A program made the position numbers and the translations under genes. The notes beneath the pieces are model-generated. The model had not been told where the DNA came from and did not search any database. It saw only the letters and a list, made by a program, of their open reading frames with translations. A stretch of DNA of 64,000 nucleotides from Gemmatimonadaceae bacterium (GTDB taxonomy: Bacteria; Gemmatimonadota; Gemmatimonadetes; Gemmatimonadales; Gemmatimonadaceae): positions 62,001 through 126,000 of the forward strand of contig JAIEMN010000019.1 of NCBI GenBank assembly GCA_019752115.1, read 5' to 3'. Below are positions 11,484 to 18,759 of this stretch, one piece after another. Position 1 is the first letter of the stretch; the number at the start of each line of letters is the position of its first letter.

Positions 11484-12260
11484 GTGACGGAGTTGCGCAT
11501 GCCCGAACCCCGGGACGCGACTGTGCTCTCGCCCAGTCTCGAAAGGCGATTCGCCAGCGTCGCCGTTTCCGCCTCACCGCTTTCGATCGTTCCCGGCCAA
11601 GGGCTATTGCAGCGTCTCTCGCCTTCGATCGAGCGACTGTGGCTCGACCCACTCATGCTGACCAGAATGGATCAGCAGTCGCTGACCCGCTCCTCGACGA
11701 GTGCAGGCGTCGCCATTGTTATCTGTGGCCAGATGCGACGTGAATTCGCCGCTCGTGCACTCCCCATCGTGGCGCTTGGGCGTGCCTACCTCCTCGACGT
11801 CGAGGATCCAGAATGGGAGCTCCGCGCTCGATCCTTGTTGTCGGGCCCGTCGCTCGCTGATCGAATGCGGAGCCGGATGCTCGAGGATCTGTGCGAGCGC
11901 TTGAGTGTCCTCTCACTGCCGGCAAGGCTATGGCTACTGCAACTGTTTGCCCGCCCGTCGCCTCAGCGACGGGCTGCCCCGCCTGTTGCCGTCTATCAAC
12001 GCATCGCGCGCGAACTGCAGCAAGCGCGCCTCGCTTCCGCAGGCGCCATCGTATCCGTGCTCAGGCTTCCGCTCGCATGCGAGATGCTTGTGGTTCGGGA
12101 CTGGACGCTGGAGCGGTTATCGGTGGAAGCGGGGATCACATCGCCGAAGCGCTTACGTTCGCTTCTCGTTCGACACATCGGCTGGGGACCTCGCGAGTTG
12201 CGACGACGATTTGACGAGGGGTATGTCAGCGAGCGTCTGTGCGAAGCGCTTCGTAGATGA
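11484..12260 (+). CDS. Probable HTH transcriptional regulator, unclassified
   Basis: 258 residues. The last 60 residues contain a helix-turn-helix-like stretch (RDWTLERLSVEAGITSPKRLRSLLVRHIGWGPRELRRR) resembling the AraC pattern of a first helix, AxxxGx(S/T) turn and recognition helix. The first 170 residues are Leu/Arg-rich, with no recognised ligand domain. The gene is transcribed away from the glycosyltransferase gene (237 bp between starts) and is followed 137 bp later by a small secreted-protein gene in the same direction, a possible target. The start at 11484 and an in-frame ATG at 11499 are both plausible. Confidence 0.55.
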   Translation: MTELRMPEPRDATVLSPSLERRFASVAVSASPLSIVPGQGLLQRLSPSIERLWLDPLMLTRMDQQSLTRSSTSAGVAIVICGQMRREFAARALPIVALGRAYLLDVEDPEWELRARSLLSGPSLADRMRSRMLEDLCERLSVLSLPARLWLLQLFARPSPQRRAAPPVAVYQRIARELQQARLASAGAIVSVLRLPLACEMLVVRDWTLERLSVEAGITSPKRLRSLLVRHIGWGPRELRRRFDEGYVSERLCEALRR

Positions 12261-12397
12261 GGACAGCGCCAGAGCCGGAAGGATGTTGGGACAGAATCCG
12301 ACTGTTCTTGATCGCGAGCGGGGCTGACGGAAGGAGAGCACACCTCCATGGTGCACGCCCGGAGCGACGATTCCCCTTTCATCCGCAAGGAGGCTAC

Positions 12398-12916
12398 ATG
12401 TTTGCGCGAATCACGCTTTTGGTCCTGGCCCTCGTGTCCGAGACCGCCTCGCTCAGCTCGGGCACTGAGGCGAGATCCACCGTGCCTAATCCTCCGCTCG
12501 TAATCGCGGCAAGCGCGCCGCAGGACGGGGGCACGGACGCAACCTGCTCCACGTACCCGTGTCCGGCGGGCTACCGTTGGTACCGCTTCATCGATCCGAA
12601 CTGCCCGGACAATCCGGACACGTACGAAGCGTATGTTGAGTATTGGAATGCAGATAACAGCTTCGCGTACGACACCTATGCGGGACACGCCACTTACTGG
12701 TGCCTGGGCTATCAAGCCTCGACCGTGGGGAGTTCGGCGGTCTATCAGAACTGCGTGGCAAACTCCCCGTGGAACTGTCTGGACCTGGGGTACGAGGAGA
12801 GCCCGCACGGCTTGTTGGGTTTTGAATCCCTCGACGGTGTAGCCGCGGCTGTCACGCGCTACCGCACAATGGGGTTGCCTGAACGCGATCATGGTCAGCA
12901 ACACCACCGCTCCTAG
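12398..12916 (+). CDS. Small secreted cysteine-rich protein, unknown
   Basis: 172 residues from the ATG at 12398, chosen because AAGGAGG sits 6 bp upstream and because this start begins a signal peptide (MFARITLLVLALVSETASLS). The mature protein has six cysteines (TCSTYPC, PNCPDNPD, YWCLGY, QNCVANSPWNC), an even number consistent with three disulfides, and is rich in Tyr, Trp and Asn. The last 25 residues are His/Arg/Gln-rich. It resembles no family I know. It lies between an HTH regulator gene and a strong bidirectional terminator. Confidence 0.6.
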   Translation: MFARITLLVLALVSETASLSSGTEARSTVPNPPLVIAASAPQDGGTDATCSTYPCPAGYRWYRFIDPNCPDNPDTYEAYVEYWNADNSFAYDTYAGHATYWCLGYQASTVGSSAVYQNCVANSPWNCLDLGYEESPHGLLGFESLDGVAAAVTRYRTMGLPERDHGQQHHRS

Positions 12917-12925
12917 TCACAAGGG

Positions 12926-12960
12926 CGAGCGCCCCCTAACCGTGGTACAGGGGGCGCTCG
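12926..12960. terminator. Bidirectional terminator between convergent genes
   Basis: CGAGCGCCCCCT (12926-12937) and AGGGGGCGCTCG (12949-12960) form a perfect 12-bp stem with an 11-nt loop, placed exactly between the stops of the secreted-protein gene (12916) and the FAD-oxidoreductase gene (12967). Confidence 0.75.
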
Positions 12961-12966
12961 ACGCCG

Positions 12967-14421
12967 TCAGTCATTCGAAGCGACCCGCTGCTCCTCGTGG
13001 TACTCGTAATCCGTGTTCACTGCCCACACATCTGTCGGGGCCGCGCTCGCCAACGTGTTATCGACGGTCAGCATAGCGGTCAGCATCGAGTGATCTTGGT
13101 TGTTGTACTTGTGCATGCCATTTCGACCGATGGTGTGGAAGTTGTCCATCGTATCGAGCGCACGACGAATCACCTCGACGCGCCGGCGGTAAGACTCGTC
13201 GTAAATCGGATAGGCCTTCGGCATGCGCACGACCGCACCATCCAAGAACATCTCGTCCGCAATCAAGCCAAGCTGCCGAAGCTCGGCTTGTCCAAGCAGG
13301 ACGAGAGCGTCGTCCGGCATGGTCCACAGCTCATCGCCTTCGAAGCAGAAATACTCGAGTCCCAGACTCGTCACGCTCGGGTCGGGTACCATGTCGGAAC
13401 TCCAATTCTTGAAATTCTGAATACGCCCAACCCGAACCCCTGGCGTGTGGACATAAATCCAGTTGTCGGGGAAGACCTGCGGGTTGGCGACGACGAGGCT
13501 GACCAGTAGGAAGTCTCGATACCGAAGGCCACGTGCGCTCTCATGCACCGATTCACCGAGCGTCGGCGTCAGCAATGTCACCAACGCCCGGAGATCGGTT
13601 GTCGAAATCACGTGTTCCGCTGGAAAGTCCTGCTCACGCTCGCCTACCCGCGCCGTGACCGAGTGCACACCGCGGGCCGTTCTCGAGATAGCGGTGACCT
13701 CGGCATCAGTCAGGACCGTCGCCCCACCATTCAAGAGCCGTTCGCGAAAGGCCTCCCACATCTGGCCGGGGCCAAGCCGCGGATAGTGCATCGATGTGAT
13801 GAGCGACTTGATCGCGTGAGATCGCCTGTTGAGGCCGGCGGAACTGATAAGCGCACGCAAAAGAGAGAGCCCCTGAATGCGCTGAGCGGCCCATTCAGCG
13901 CTGATCTCCTCGCATGGGAGCCCCCACACCTTCTCGGTGTACGTCTTGAAGAAAATCTCGAAGAGTCTCCGACCAAACCGATTTACTACCCAATCCTCGA
14001 ACGTGCGCTCATCTCTCTTCGGATGAATCCGCGCGGCGCAGTAGCTCAGGATGATACGGATGGCTTCTATCGCTCCCAAGCCGCGGAGTGCATTCGCGGC
14101 CTTGAGCGGATAGTCGAAGAACTTACCATCGTAAAGAATGCGAGAAAGCCGCGGCACCGTGCGCAGCTCGGAACCGAGTAGCTCTTCCCACAGCTGTTGC
14201 ACGCGTGCGAACTTCGTGAAGAACCGGTGTCCTCCGATATCCAGCCTGACGCCCCTGAACTCGACGGTACGAGAGATCCCTCCAACCACGGTGTCCCGTT
14301 CCAAGACGGTGACGCGCGCCCCCGCGCGTTGCGCCAGCAGCGCCGCTGTCAGTCCCGCGGGACCAGCCCCGACGACAACGACACGATCTCCTTGATGCAG
14401 GCGCCTGACCGTTCGACTCAT
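12967..14421 (-). CDS. NAD(P)/FAD-dependent oxidoreductase (UDP-galactopyranose mutase/amine oxidase-like)
   Basis: 484 residues. The N-terminal FAD-binding Rossmann motif is complete (VVVVGAGPAGLTAALLAQRAGARVTVLE, residues about 13-41), followed by the second dinucleotide motif GGISRTVEFRGVRLDIGGHRFF. The middle (YDGKFFDYPLKAANAL, RTFEDWVVNRFGRRLFEIFFKTYTEKVWG) resembles the COG1232/UGM-like flavoproteins found in polysaccharide loci. The C-terminus has the usual FAD-closing segment (IGRNGMHKYNNQDHSMLTAML). Its start overlaps the stop of the AraC-like gene by 4 bp (ATGA), so translation is coupled. A role in cell-surface sugar or isoprenoid chemistry is plausible; the substrate is unknown. 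Confidence 0.8.
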   Translation of the reverse strand: MSRTVRRLHQGDRVVVVGAGPAGLTAALLAQRAGARVTVLERDTVVGGISRTVEFRGVRLDIGGHRFFTKFARVQQLWEELLGSELRTVPRLSRILYDGKFFDYPLKAANALRGLGAIEAIRIILSYCAARIHPKRDERTFEDWVVNRFGRRLFEIFFKTYTEKVWGLPCEEISAEWAAQRIQGLSLLRALISSAGLNRRSHAIKSLITSMHYPRLGPGQMWEAFRERLLNGGATVLTDAEVTAISRTARGVHSVTARVGEREQDFPAEHVISTTDLRALVTLLTPTLGESVHESARGLRYRDFLLVSLVVANPQVFPDNWIYVHTPGVRVGRIQNFKNWSSDMVPDPSVTSLGLEYFCFEGDELWTMPDDALVLLGQAELRQLGLIADEMFLDGAVVRMPKAYPIYDESYRRRVEVIRRALDTMDNFHTIGRNGMHKYNNQDHSMLTAMLTVDNTLASAAPTDVWAVNTDYEYHEEQRVASND

Positions 14422-15254
14422 TGCCCAGCGATGTCGTCGTCCGATTCTGGAGAGGTCGACGTCTTCTCAAAGCGGGCCAGCAAATCCACGGCGCGCAACC
14501 GCGACAGGCTCGATGCCTTGGCGCCCACGAGGCGCTGCGTGGTGCTCGAGAGATGCGACGAGCTGGCGAAGCCGAGCACCTGGGCCACGTCCCGCACGTC
14601 GTAGCCGGCGTTCTTGGACAACTCGGCGGCGGCCAGCACCCGGACCAGGTCGATGACCCGCTTGAGGGTGGGGGCCTGCCCCACCGCGAAGCTCCGGGAG
14701 AGGTGCTCGCGGGAGACACCGAGCTCCTTGGCCAGCTGGTCGGTGCGGACCGGACGCCCGGCACGGCGTACGACGCTGGCCCAGACGGCGATCTGGAGCG
14801 GGGTCTCGAGGTGCAGCAGCGCCGGCGGGGTCGCCAGCGCCTTCTCGAAGCGGGTGCTGAAGGCGCGGCGCACCACGAGGTCGCGGGCGGCGCTGTCGTC
14901 CACCCCTTCGATAAGGATGTCGCAAACGCCGGCATCAACCGCCTTGCTCACCACCGGCGCATCGGCCGGCAGCAGCGGCGAGATCAGCACAAATGGGATG
15001 CTCGAGAACTCCTCGGCCTTGGCCAGGAGCTTCTGCGCGTCTTCGCCGGCGCCGGCATCGATGATGACGGCATCGACGAGATCCTTGATGAGCTGCTCCT
15101 CCACGTCGGCGGCACTGCGCGCGCTGATGACGTGGGCGCGACGGCGCGGGAAGGCGCTGCGCACCATCGCGCGCGCCCGGTCCCGCTTGAGGAGCGCAAC
15201 GAGGCAGAGCGGCGCCGACGTGGCGTCGCCGGAGGGGCGGGCAACCTTCGTCAC
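14418..15254 (-). CDS. AraC-type regulator with receiver-like N-terminus
   Basis: 278 residues. Residues 15-135 look like a receiver-type alpha/beta fold: VDAVIIDAGAGED holds an Asp at the expected strand end, with later strands IPFVLISPLLP and VDAGVCDILIEG. The usual N-terminal acidic pair is replaced by KRDRAR, so phosphorylation is doubtful. Residues 165-260 form a two-HTH AraC domain (RTDQLAKELGVSREHLSRSF and DVRDVAQVLGFASSSHLSST). It overlaps the Nudix gene upstream and the oxidoreductase gene downstream by 4 bp each, so it sits inside a coupled operon and may regulate it. Confidence 0.75.
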   Translation of the reverse strand: MTKVARPSGDATSAPLCLVALLKRDRARAMVRSAFPRRRAHVISARSAADVEEQLIKDLVDAVIIDAGAGEDAQKLLAKAEEFSSIPFVLISPLLPADAPVVSKAVDAGVCDILIEGVDDSAARDLVVRRAFSTRFEKALATPPALLHLETPLQIAVWASVVRRAGRPVRTDQLAKELGVSREHLSRSFAVGQAPTLKRVIDLVRVLAAAELSKNAGYDVRDVAQVLGFASSSHLSSTTQRLVGAKASSLSRLRAVDLLARFEKTSTSPESDDDIAGQ

Positions 15255-15835
15255 GACTGCGGGAGCTCGCGCGGGGGCATCGCCGGATCGGCCGTCACGA
15301 CCGGCGACGCGATCGGCGTGATGACCGGTGTGCCGCCGGGTGTGCGGCGCGGTGGTTCGGCCGGGTCGAGCGACAGGTCGATCCCCTGCACCATCGCGTT
15401 GGCGCGCAGGAGCACCTCGCGCGCGTTGGCGTAGCTCACCAGGCGCGCGGCTTCATCGAACCGCGCCCACTTGCAGGCGGTGATCCCCTCTTCCTTCTGC
15501 GGCACCGTGTCTTCGCGCTCGGTGTGCATGAGGTAAAAGTGACAGACCTTGTGCACGAGCTTCCCGCGGAAACGAAAGAACCAGTCGATGGTATCGATTT
15601 CACCATCGAGCTCGACATCGTCGAGACCGGTCTCTTCGCGCACCTCGCGCACCGCGGCCACGTGCGGTGCTTCGGCGTCTTCGAGATGTCCCTTGGGGAA
15701 GCCCCAGTTGCGATAGCTGTCGCGAATGAGCAGGAACACCGGCTCGCCATTCTCGAGGCGATAGACCACGCCACCGGCGGACGTCTCCAGCTTGGCGCGG
15801 GGACGTTTACGCGGTTCGCCGGTGTGGCGTTCCAT
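15251..15835 (-). CDS. Nudix hydrolase
   Basis: 194 residues. The complete Nudix box is at residues about 49-71: G-HLEDA-E, seven residues, then REVREETGL, matching Gx5Ex7REUxEExGU, which binds the divalent metal for hydrolysis of nucleoside-diphosphate-linked substrates. The fold starts with SAGGVVYRLENGEPVFLLIRD and continues with WGFPKGH. The C-terminal 40 residues are Pro/Thr-rich and probably disordered. Its ATG shares a base with the stop of the MlaF-type gene (TGATG), and its stop overlaps the AraC gene. The substrate cannot be deduced. Confidence 0.9.
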   Translation of the reverse strand: MERHTGEPRKRPRAKLETSAGGVVYRLENGEPVFLLIRDSYRNWGFPKGHLEDAEAPHVAAVREVREETGLDDVELDGEIDTIDWFFRFRGKLVHKVCHFYLMHTEREDTVPQKEEGITACKWARFDEAARLVSYANAREVLLRANAMVQGIDLSLDPAEPPRRTPGGTPVITPIASPVVTADPAMPPRELPQS

Positions 15836-16638
15836 CAGCCGTGCGCCCTGGTGTGCACGTCGGCGGGCAGGCTGCCGGGCAGCCCGGCCACTAATTCGCT
15901 CTCGTCATCGAGCGTCGCCCGCCCCTCGATGAACTGGCGCACGATGGGATCGGTGCTGTGCTGGATCTCGTCGATGGTGCCGACGGTGCGCACCGTGCCC
16001 TCGTACAGCATGGCGATGCGCGTACCCACAGTGTAGGCACTGCGCATGTCATGCGTGATGACGATGCCGGTCACGCCGAGTTGTTCGCGCATGCGCACCA
16101 TGAGGTTGTCGATCGTCGCCGAGGTGACCGGATCGAGCCCCGTGGTGGGTTCATCGTAGAGGATGTACTTGGGGCGGAGCGCGATCGCGCGCGCGATGCC
16201 CACGCGCTTGCGCATGCCGCCCGACAGCTCGGCGGGCATGCGGCGCTGCACATCGGGGAGATCCACGAGTTCGAGCGCTTCGGTGACGCGCACCCCGATT
16301 TCCTTTTCCGAGAGCTCGCCTTGCTTGCGCAGCCCCATGGCGACGTTCTCGCCGATGGTCATGGAGTCGAAGAGCGCCGCGAACTGAAAGACGTAGCCGA
16401 TCTTCCCGCGCAGCGCATAGAGATCCTTGCGCGAGAGTTCGTCGACGCGCTTGCCGTCGACCCAGACCTCACCACTGTCGGGCTCGAGGAGCCCGACGAT
16501 GTGCTTGATCGCCACCGACTTGCCGGTCCCGGAGTAGCCAATGATGACCATGGTCTCGCCCTCGTTGACCGCGAGGGAGAAGCCACGGAGCACCTGCTTG
16601 GGTCCGAAAGCCTTGTGGACGTTCTTGAACTCGATCAT
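15835..16638 (-). CDS. mlaF: ABC transporter ATPase, MlaF/Ttg2A type
   Basis: 267 residues from the ATG at 16638 (MIEFKNVHKAFGPKQVLRGF). Walker A is GYSGTGKS, the signature is LSGGM and Walker B is YILYDEPTTGLDP followed by the H-loop ITHD. FQFAALFDSMTIGENVAMGLR and SGGMRKRVGIARAIA are typical of the MlaF subfamily, which with the permease MlaE and MCE protein MlaD moves phospholipids between inner and outer membranes. Neither partner is adjacent, so they are presumably elsewhere. It is the first gene of the operon MlaF-Nudix-AraC-oxidoreductase, an unusual set with no obvious pathway link. Confidence 0.85.
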   Translation of the reverse strand: MIEFKNVHKAFGPKQVLRGFSLAVNEGETMVIIGYSGTGKSVAIKHIVGLLEPDSGEVWVDGKRVDELSRKDLYALRGKIGYVFQFAALFDSMTIGENVAMGLRKQGELSEKEIGVRVTEALELVDLPDVQRRMPAELSGGMRKRVGIARAIALRPKYILYDEPTTGLDPVTSATIDNLMVRMREQLGVTGIVITHDMRSAYTVGTRIAMLYEGTVRTVGTIDEIQHSTDPIVRQFIEGRATLDDESELVAGLPGSLPADVHTRAHG

Positions 16639-16710
16639 GGGATCACAAATATGACAGCGGCGGGGGAATGTGGCTAGTTCGAAACCCGTAAACCCCAAAC
16701 CGAAAACCCC

Positions 16711-16752
16711 GAACCCCGAACCCCGAACTGATCCGTTCGGGGTTCGGGGTTC
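16711..16752. repeat. Copy 2 of the CCCCGAAC-rich hairpin repeat
   Basis: An 18-bp perfect inverted repeat: left arm 16711-16728 built from GAACCCC units, loop TGATCC, right arm 16735-16752. It is flanked by further CCCCAAAC/GGGTTC units from about 16685 to 16765. It lies between the sigma factor stop (16775) and the MlaF start (16638), so it may end sigma-factor transcription. The core matches copy 1 near 9165-9190. Confidence 0.75.
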
Positions 16753-16774
16753 TTGGGTTCGGAGTCGACGGGTT

Positions 16775-17662
16775 TTACGCCGCGAAGCTGCTCAGCGCCC
16801 GCCCCACATCCCCTTCCCGCAGGCGCTTGAGCGCCCGGTCGCGGAGCTGACGCACGCGCTCGCGGGTCACGCCAAGCATCGAGCCGATCTCTTCGAGCGT
16901 ATGCTCGCGCCCGCCTTCGAGACCGAAGTAGAGCCGGAGCACCTTGGCATCGCGCGGCGGGAGCGTGGAGAGCGCCTGCTCGATTTCATCGGTGAGGAAG
17001 CGATTCATGGCTTCCTCTTCCGTGTCGGGCATTTCATCGGCGACGAAGCGCTCGATGAGGGAGCGATCGCCATCCGGGTCCATCGGGGCGTCGAGGCGCA
17101 CATCGCCGGTATTGAGCGCAGCGAGCGACTGCACGACATCCACGGACAGGCCGGTGACCTGCGCGAGCTCTTCGGGCGACGGCTCGCGGCGCAGCTTCTG
17201 GCGGAGGATTTCCGACGCCTTGATGATGCGCGAGAGGTCGGCGGTCCGATTGAGCGGCACGCGCACCGTGCGCCCCTGGCGCGCGAGCGACGACAGGATG
17301 GCCTGCCGAATCCACCACACGGCGTAGGAGATGAACTTGACGCCCTGATCGGGATCGAACTTTCGCGCCGCGGTGAGCAGCCCGACGTTGCCTTCACCGA
17401 TCAGATCGATGAGCGGGAGGCCACGGTTCTGATACTTCTTGGCGACGGAGATGACGAAGCGGAGGTTACGCTTGACCAGCTCCTGCAGCGCATCCTGATC
17501 ACCGGCACGAATCTTCTTGGCGAGCTCGATTTCTTCCGCGGCCTTGAGGAGCGGATAGGTCGAGACCTCGTAGAGATACTGGTCGAGGATGTCGCGTTCC
17601 GGCTCGCTGGGGGCGATGCCCGCGGGGGTGGCCCGGCGGCGCTTCCGCTTGACTTCAGTCAT
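16775..17662 (-). CDS. Sigma-70 family RNA polymerase sigma factor (short RpoD-like)
   Basis: 295 residues. Region 1.2/2.1 begins DILDQYLYEVSTYPLLKAAEEIELAKKI. Region 2 is very well conserved (NLRFVISVAKKYQNRGLPLIDLIGEGNVGLLTAARKFD and KFISYAVWWIRQAI). Region 3 includes REPSPEELAQVTGL, and region 4 ends with the HTH TLEEIGSMLGVTRERVRQLRDRALKRLR. It lacks the long region 1.1 and non-conserved insert of E. coli RpoD, as do the compact primary sigma factors of Bacteroidetes. Whether this is the primary or a group 2 factor cannot be settled from one gene. Confidence 0.93.
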   Translation of the reverse strand: MTEVKRKRRRATPAGIAPSEPERDILDQYLYEVSTYPLLKAAEEIELAKKIRAGDQDALQELVKRNLRFVISVAKKYQNRGLPLIDLIGEGNVGLLTAARKFDPDQGVKFISYAVWWIRQAILSSLARQGRTVRVPLNRTADLSRIIKASEILRQKLRREPSPEELAQVTGLSVDVVQSLAALNTGDVRLDAPMDPDGDRSLIERFVADEMPDTEEEAMNRFLTDEIEQALSTLPPRDAKVLRLYFGLEGGREHTLEEIGSMLGVTRERVRQLRDRALKRLREGDVGRALSSFAA

Positions 17663-18005
17663 GGCGTTCTATGGACCTTGGGGTGCGCGCACGCACCCCC
17701 GACAGAGAGACGATGGAGCTGCAAAGCGAGTGGGCTCGGCTGGCCTGCACAACGATCGGCGCCTGAGGCCCGGCCCCACGGTTCGCGACGGCGTCAGCGC
17801 GAACGGCTCCAAAACCCAGCGCGATGGCGAGGTTGAAGCGCACAGCGGGGGAGCCATGCAAGATACGCCACCGGTGAGCTTTCGCCAGTGCGAATCGGGA
17901 AACTCTGCTTGACGCAGGACATACACCTGACTAGACTTCGCGGTTCCTGACGCCCTCGCTGGCGGGGAGCCGCCAGGCTCTCGCTTGGCGGGGGCGTTGG
18001 GTCCC
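17663..18005. other. Intergenic region between sigma factor and tRNA cluster
   Basis: The starts of the sigma factor gene (minus) and the tRNA operon (plus) diverge here. Open frames in the region lack protein character. The only clear element is the tRNA promoter near 17909-17937. Confidence 0.5.
17909..17937 (+). promoter_or_regulatory. Sigma-70 promoter of the tRNA operon
   Basis: TTGACG at 17909-17914, a 17-bp spacer, then TAGACT at 17932-17937, about 68 bp before tRNA-Ala. The -35 matches the consensus at five of six positions and the -10 at four of six. Confidence 0.6.
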
Positions 18006-18078
<73 letters not shown>

Positions 18079-18119
18079 TAGCAGGACAGCAGGATCGGTC
18101 AGGGTGACCGAGTTGGTAT

Positions 18120-18192
18120 GCGGGAATAGCTCAGTTGGTAGAGCACAACCTTGCCAAGGTTGGGGTCGCGGGTTCGAGTCCCGTTTCCCGCT
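18120..18192 (+). tRNA. tRNA-Gly (GCC)
   Basis: A 73-nt cloverleaf. Acceptor GCGGGAA pairs with TTCCCGC, anticodon loop TTGCCAA within stem CAACC/GGTTG, T-loop GGGTTCGAGTCCC, and the discriminator T is usual for bacterial tRNA-Gly. Confidence 0.97.
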
Positions 18193-18209
18193 CTGTAGGG
18201 CCGATGTCC

Positions 18210-18283
18210 GGGTCGTTAGCTCAGTTGGTTAGAGCGCCACGTTGACATCGTGGAGGTCACAAGTTCGAGTCTTGTACGACCCA
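18210..18283 (+). tRNA. tRNA-Val (GAC)
   Basis: A 74-nt cloverleaf. Acceptor GGGTCGT pairs with ACGACCC, anticodon stem CCACG/CGTGG around loop TTGACAT (anticodon GAC), T-arm CAAGTTCGAGTCTTG, discriminator A. Confidence 0.97.
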
Positions 18284-18384
18284 TGTAGTGCCAGTAGGTT
18301 GCGGGTCCTTCGCCGCAAGGCGGGGGGTAGGGCCCCTTCACGGGGATCCCCTTCGGGGGGTGCGGTTCCGGTTGGAAGTCCGTT

Positions 18385-18458
18385 GCGCCTGTAGCTCAAT
18401 TGGATAGAGCATCTGACTACGGATCAGAAGGTTGGAGGTTCGAGTCCTTCCAGGCGCG
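18385..18458 (+). tRNA. tRNA-Arg (ACG)
   Basis: A 74-nt cloverleaf. Acceptor GCGCCTG pairs with CAGGCGC, anticodon stem TCTGA/TCAGA around loop CTACGGA (anticodon ACG, expected to be edited to ICG), T-arm GGAGGTTCGAGTCCTTCC, discriminator G. Confidence 0.97.
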
Positions 18459-18494
18459 TTGCAGTAGCGGTGTAGTATCTGGTACGGAATCGCA

Positions 18495-18568
18495 CGGGGC
18501 GTAGCTTAGCCCGGTAGAGCGCCTGCTTCGGGAGCAGGAGGTCGCTGGTTCAAATCCAGTCGCCCCGA
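18495..18568 (+). tRNA. tRNA-Pro (CGG), island integration target
   Basis: A 74-nt cloverleaf. Acceptor CGGGGCG pairs with CGCCCCG, anticodon stem CCTGC/GCAGG around loop TTCGGGA (anticodon CGG), T-arm CTGGTTCAAATCCAG, discriminator A. Its 3' 44 nt plus three further bases are repeated exactly at 42751-42797, showing that an element integrated at the 3' end and restored the tRNA. Confidence 0.97.
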
Positions 18569-18571
18569 CTG
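18525..18571 (+). repeat. attL: left 47-bp direct repeat of the island
   Basis: A 47-bp stretch running from the anticodon stem of tRNA-Pro to three bases beyond it, identical to 42751-42797. The flanking bases differ on both sides (T against G on the left, A against T on the right), so the repeat is exactly delimited. Confidence 0.93.
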
Positions 18572-18582
18572 AGAGAAGATAG

Positions 18583-18635
18583 AAAGCAGAACGGCCAACT
18601 CGTTGATGTTCAATGGGTTGGCCGTTTTGCTTTTT
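18583..18635 (+). terminator. Terminator brought in by the island behind tRNA-Pro
   Basis: Left arm 18583-18599 (AAAGCAGAACGGCCAAC) pairs with 18617-18633 over 17 bp with one G:U, followed by TT. It stands 15 bp after the tRNA gene, just inside the island, and so replaces the displaced chromosomal terminator at 42811-42843. Confidence 0.75.
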
Positions 18636-18759
18636 CGACGCTTCCGCCGGTCGCGGAAGAACGAGAATCGGCTGCTTTCCCAGTTTTTCGGCAGGACCAT
18701 CCTCAGTCGGTTGCGGCGCTGGCGCTTTCCAGGATTGCAGCCGCTTCCAAGCGGGGCAA

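Noticed and set aside
16670-17836. A 388-codon plus-strand open frame over the sigma factor gene
   Set aside because: Antisense shadow of a clearly conserved sigma-70 gene; translation is rich in His, Arg and Glu without protein-like structure.
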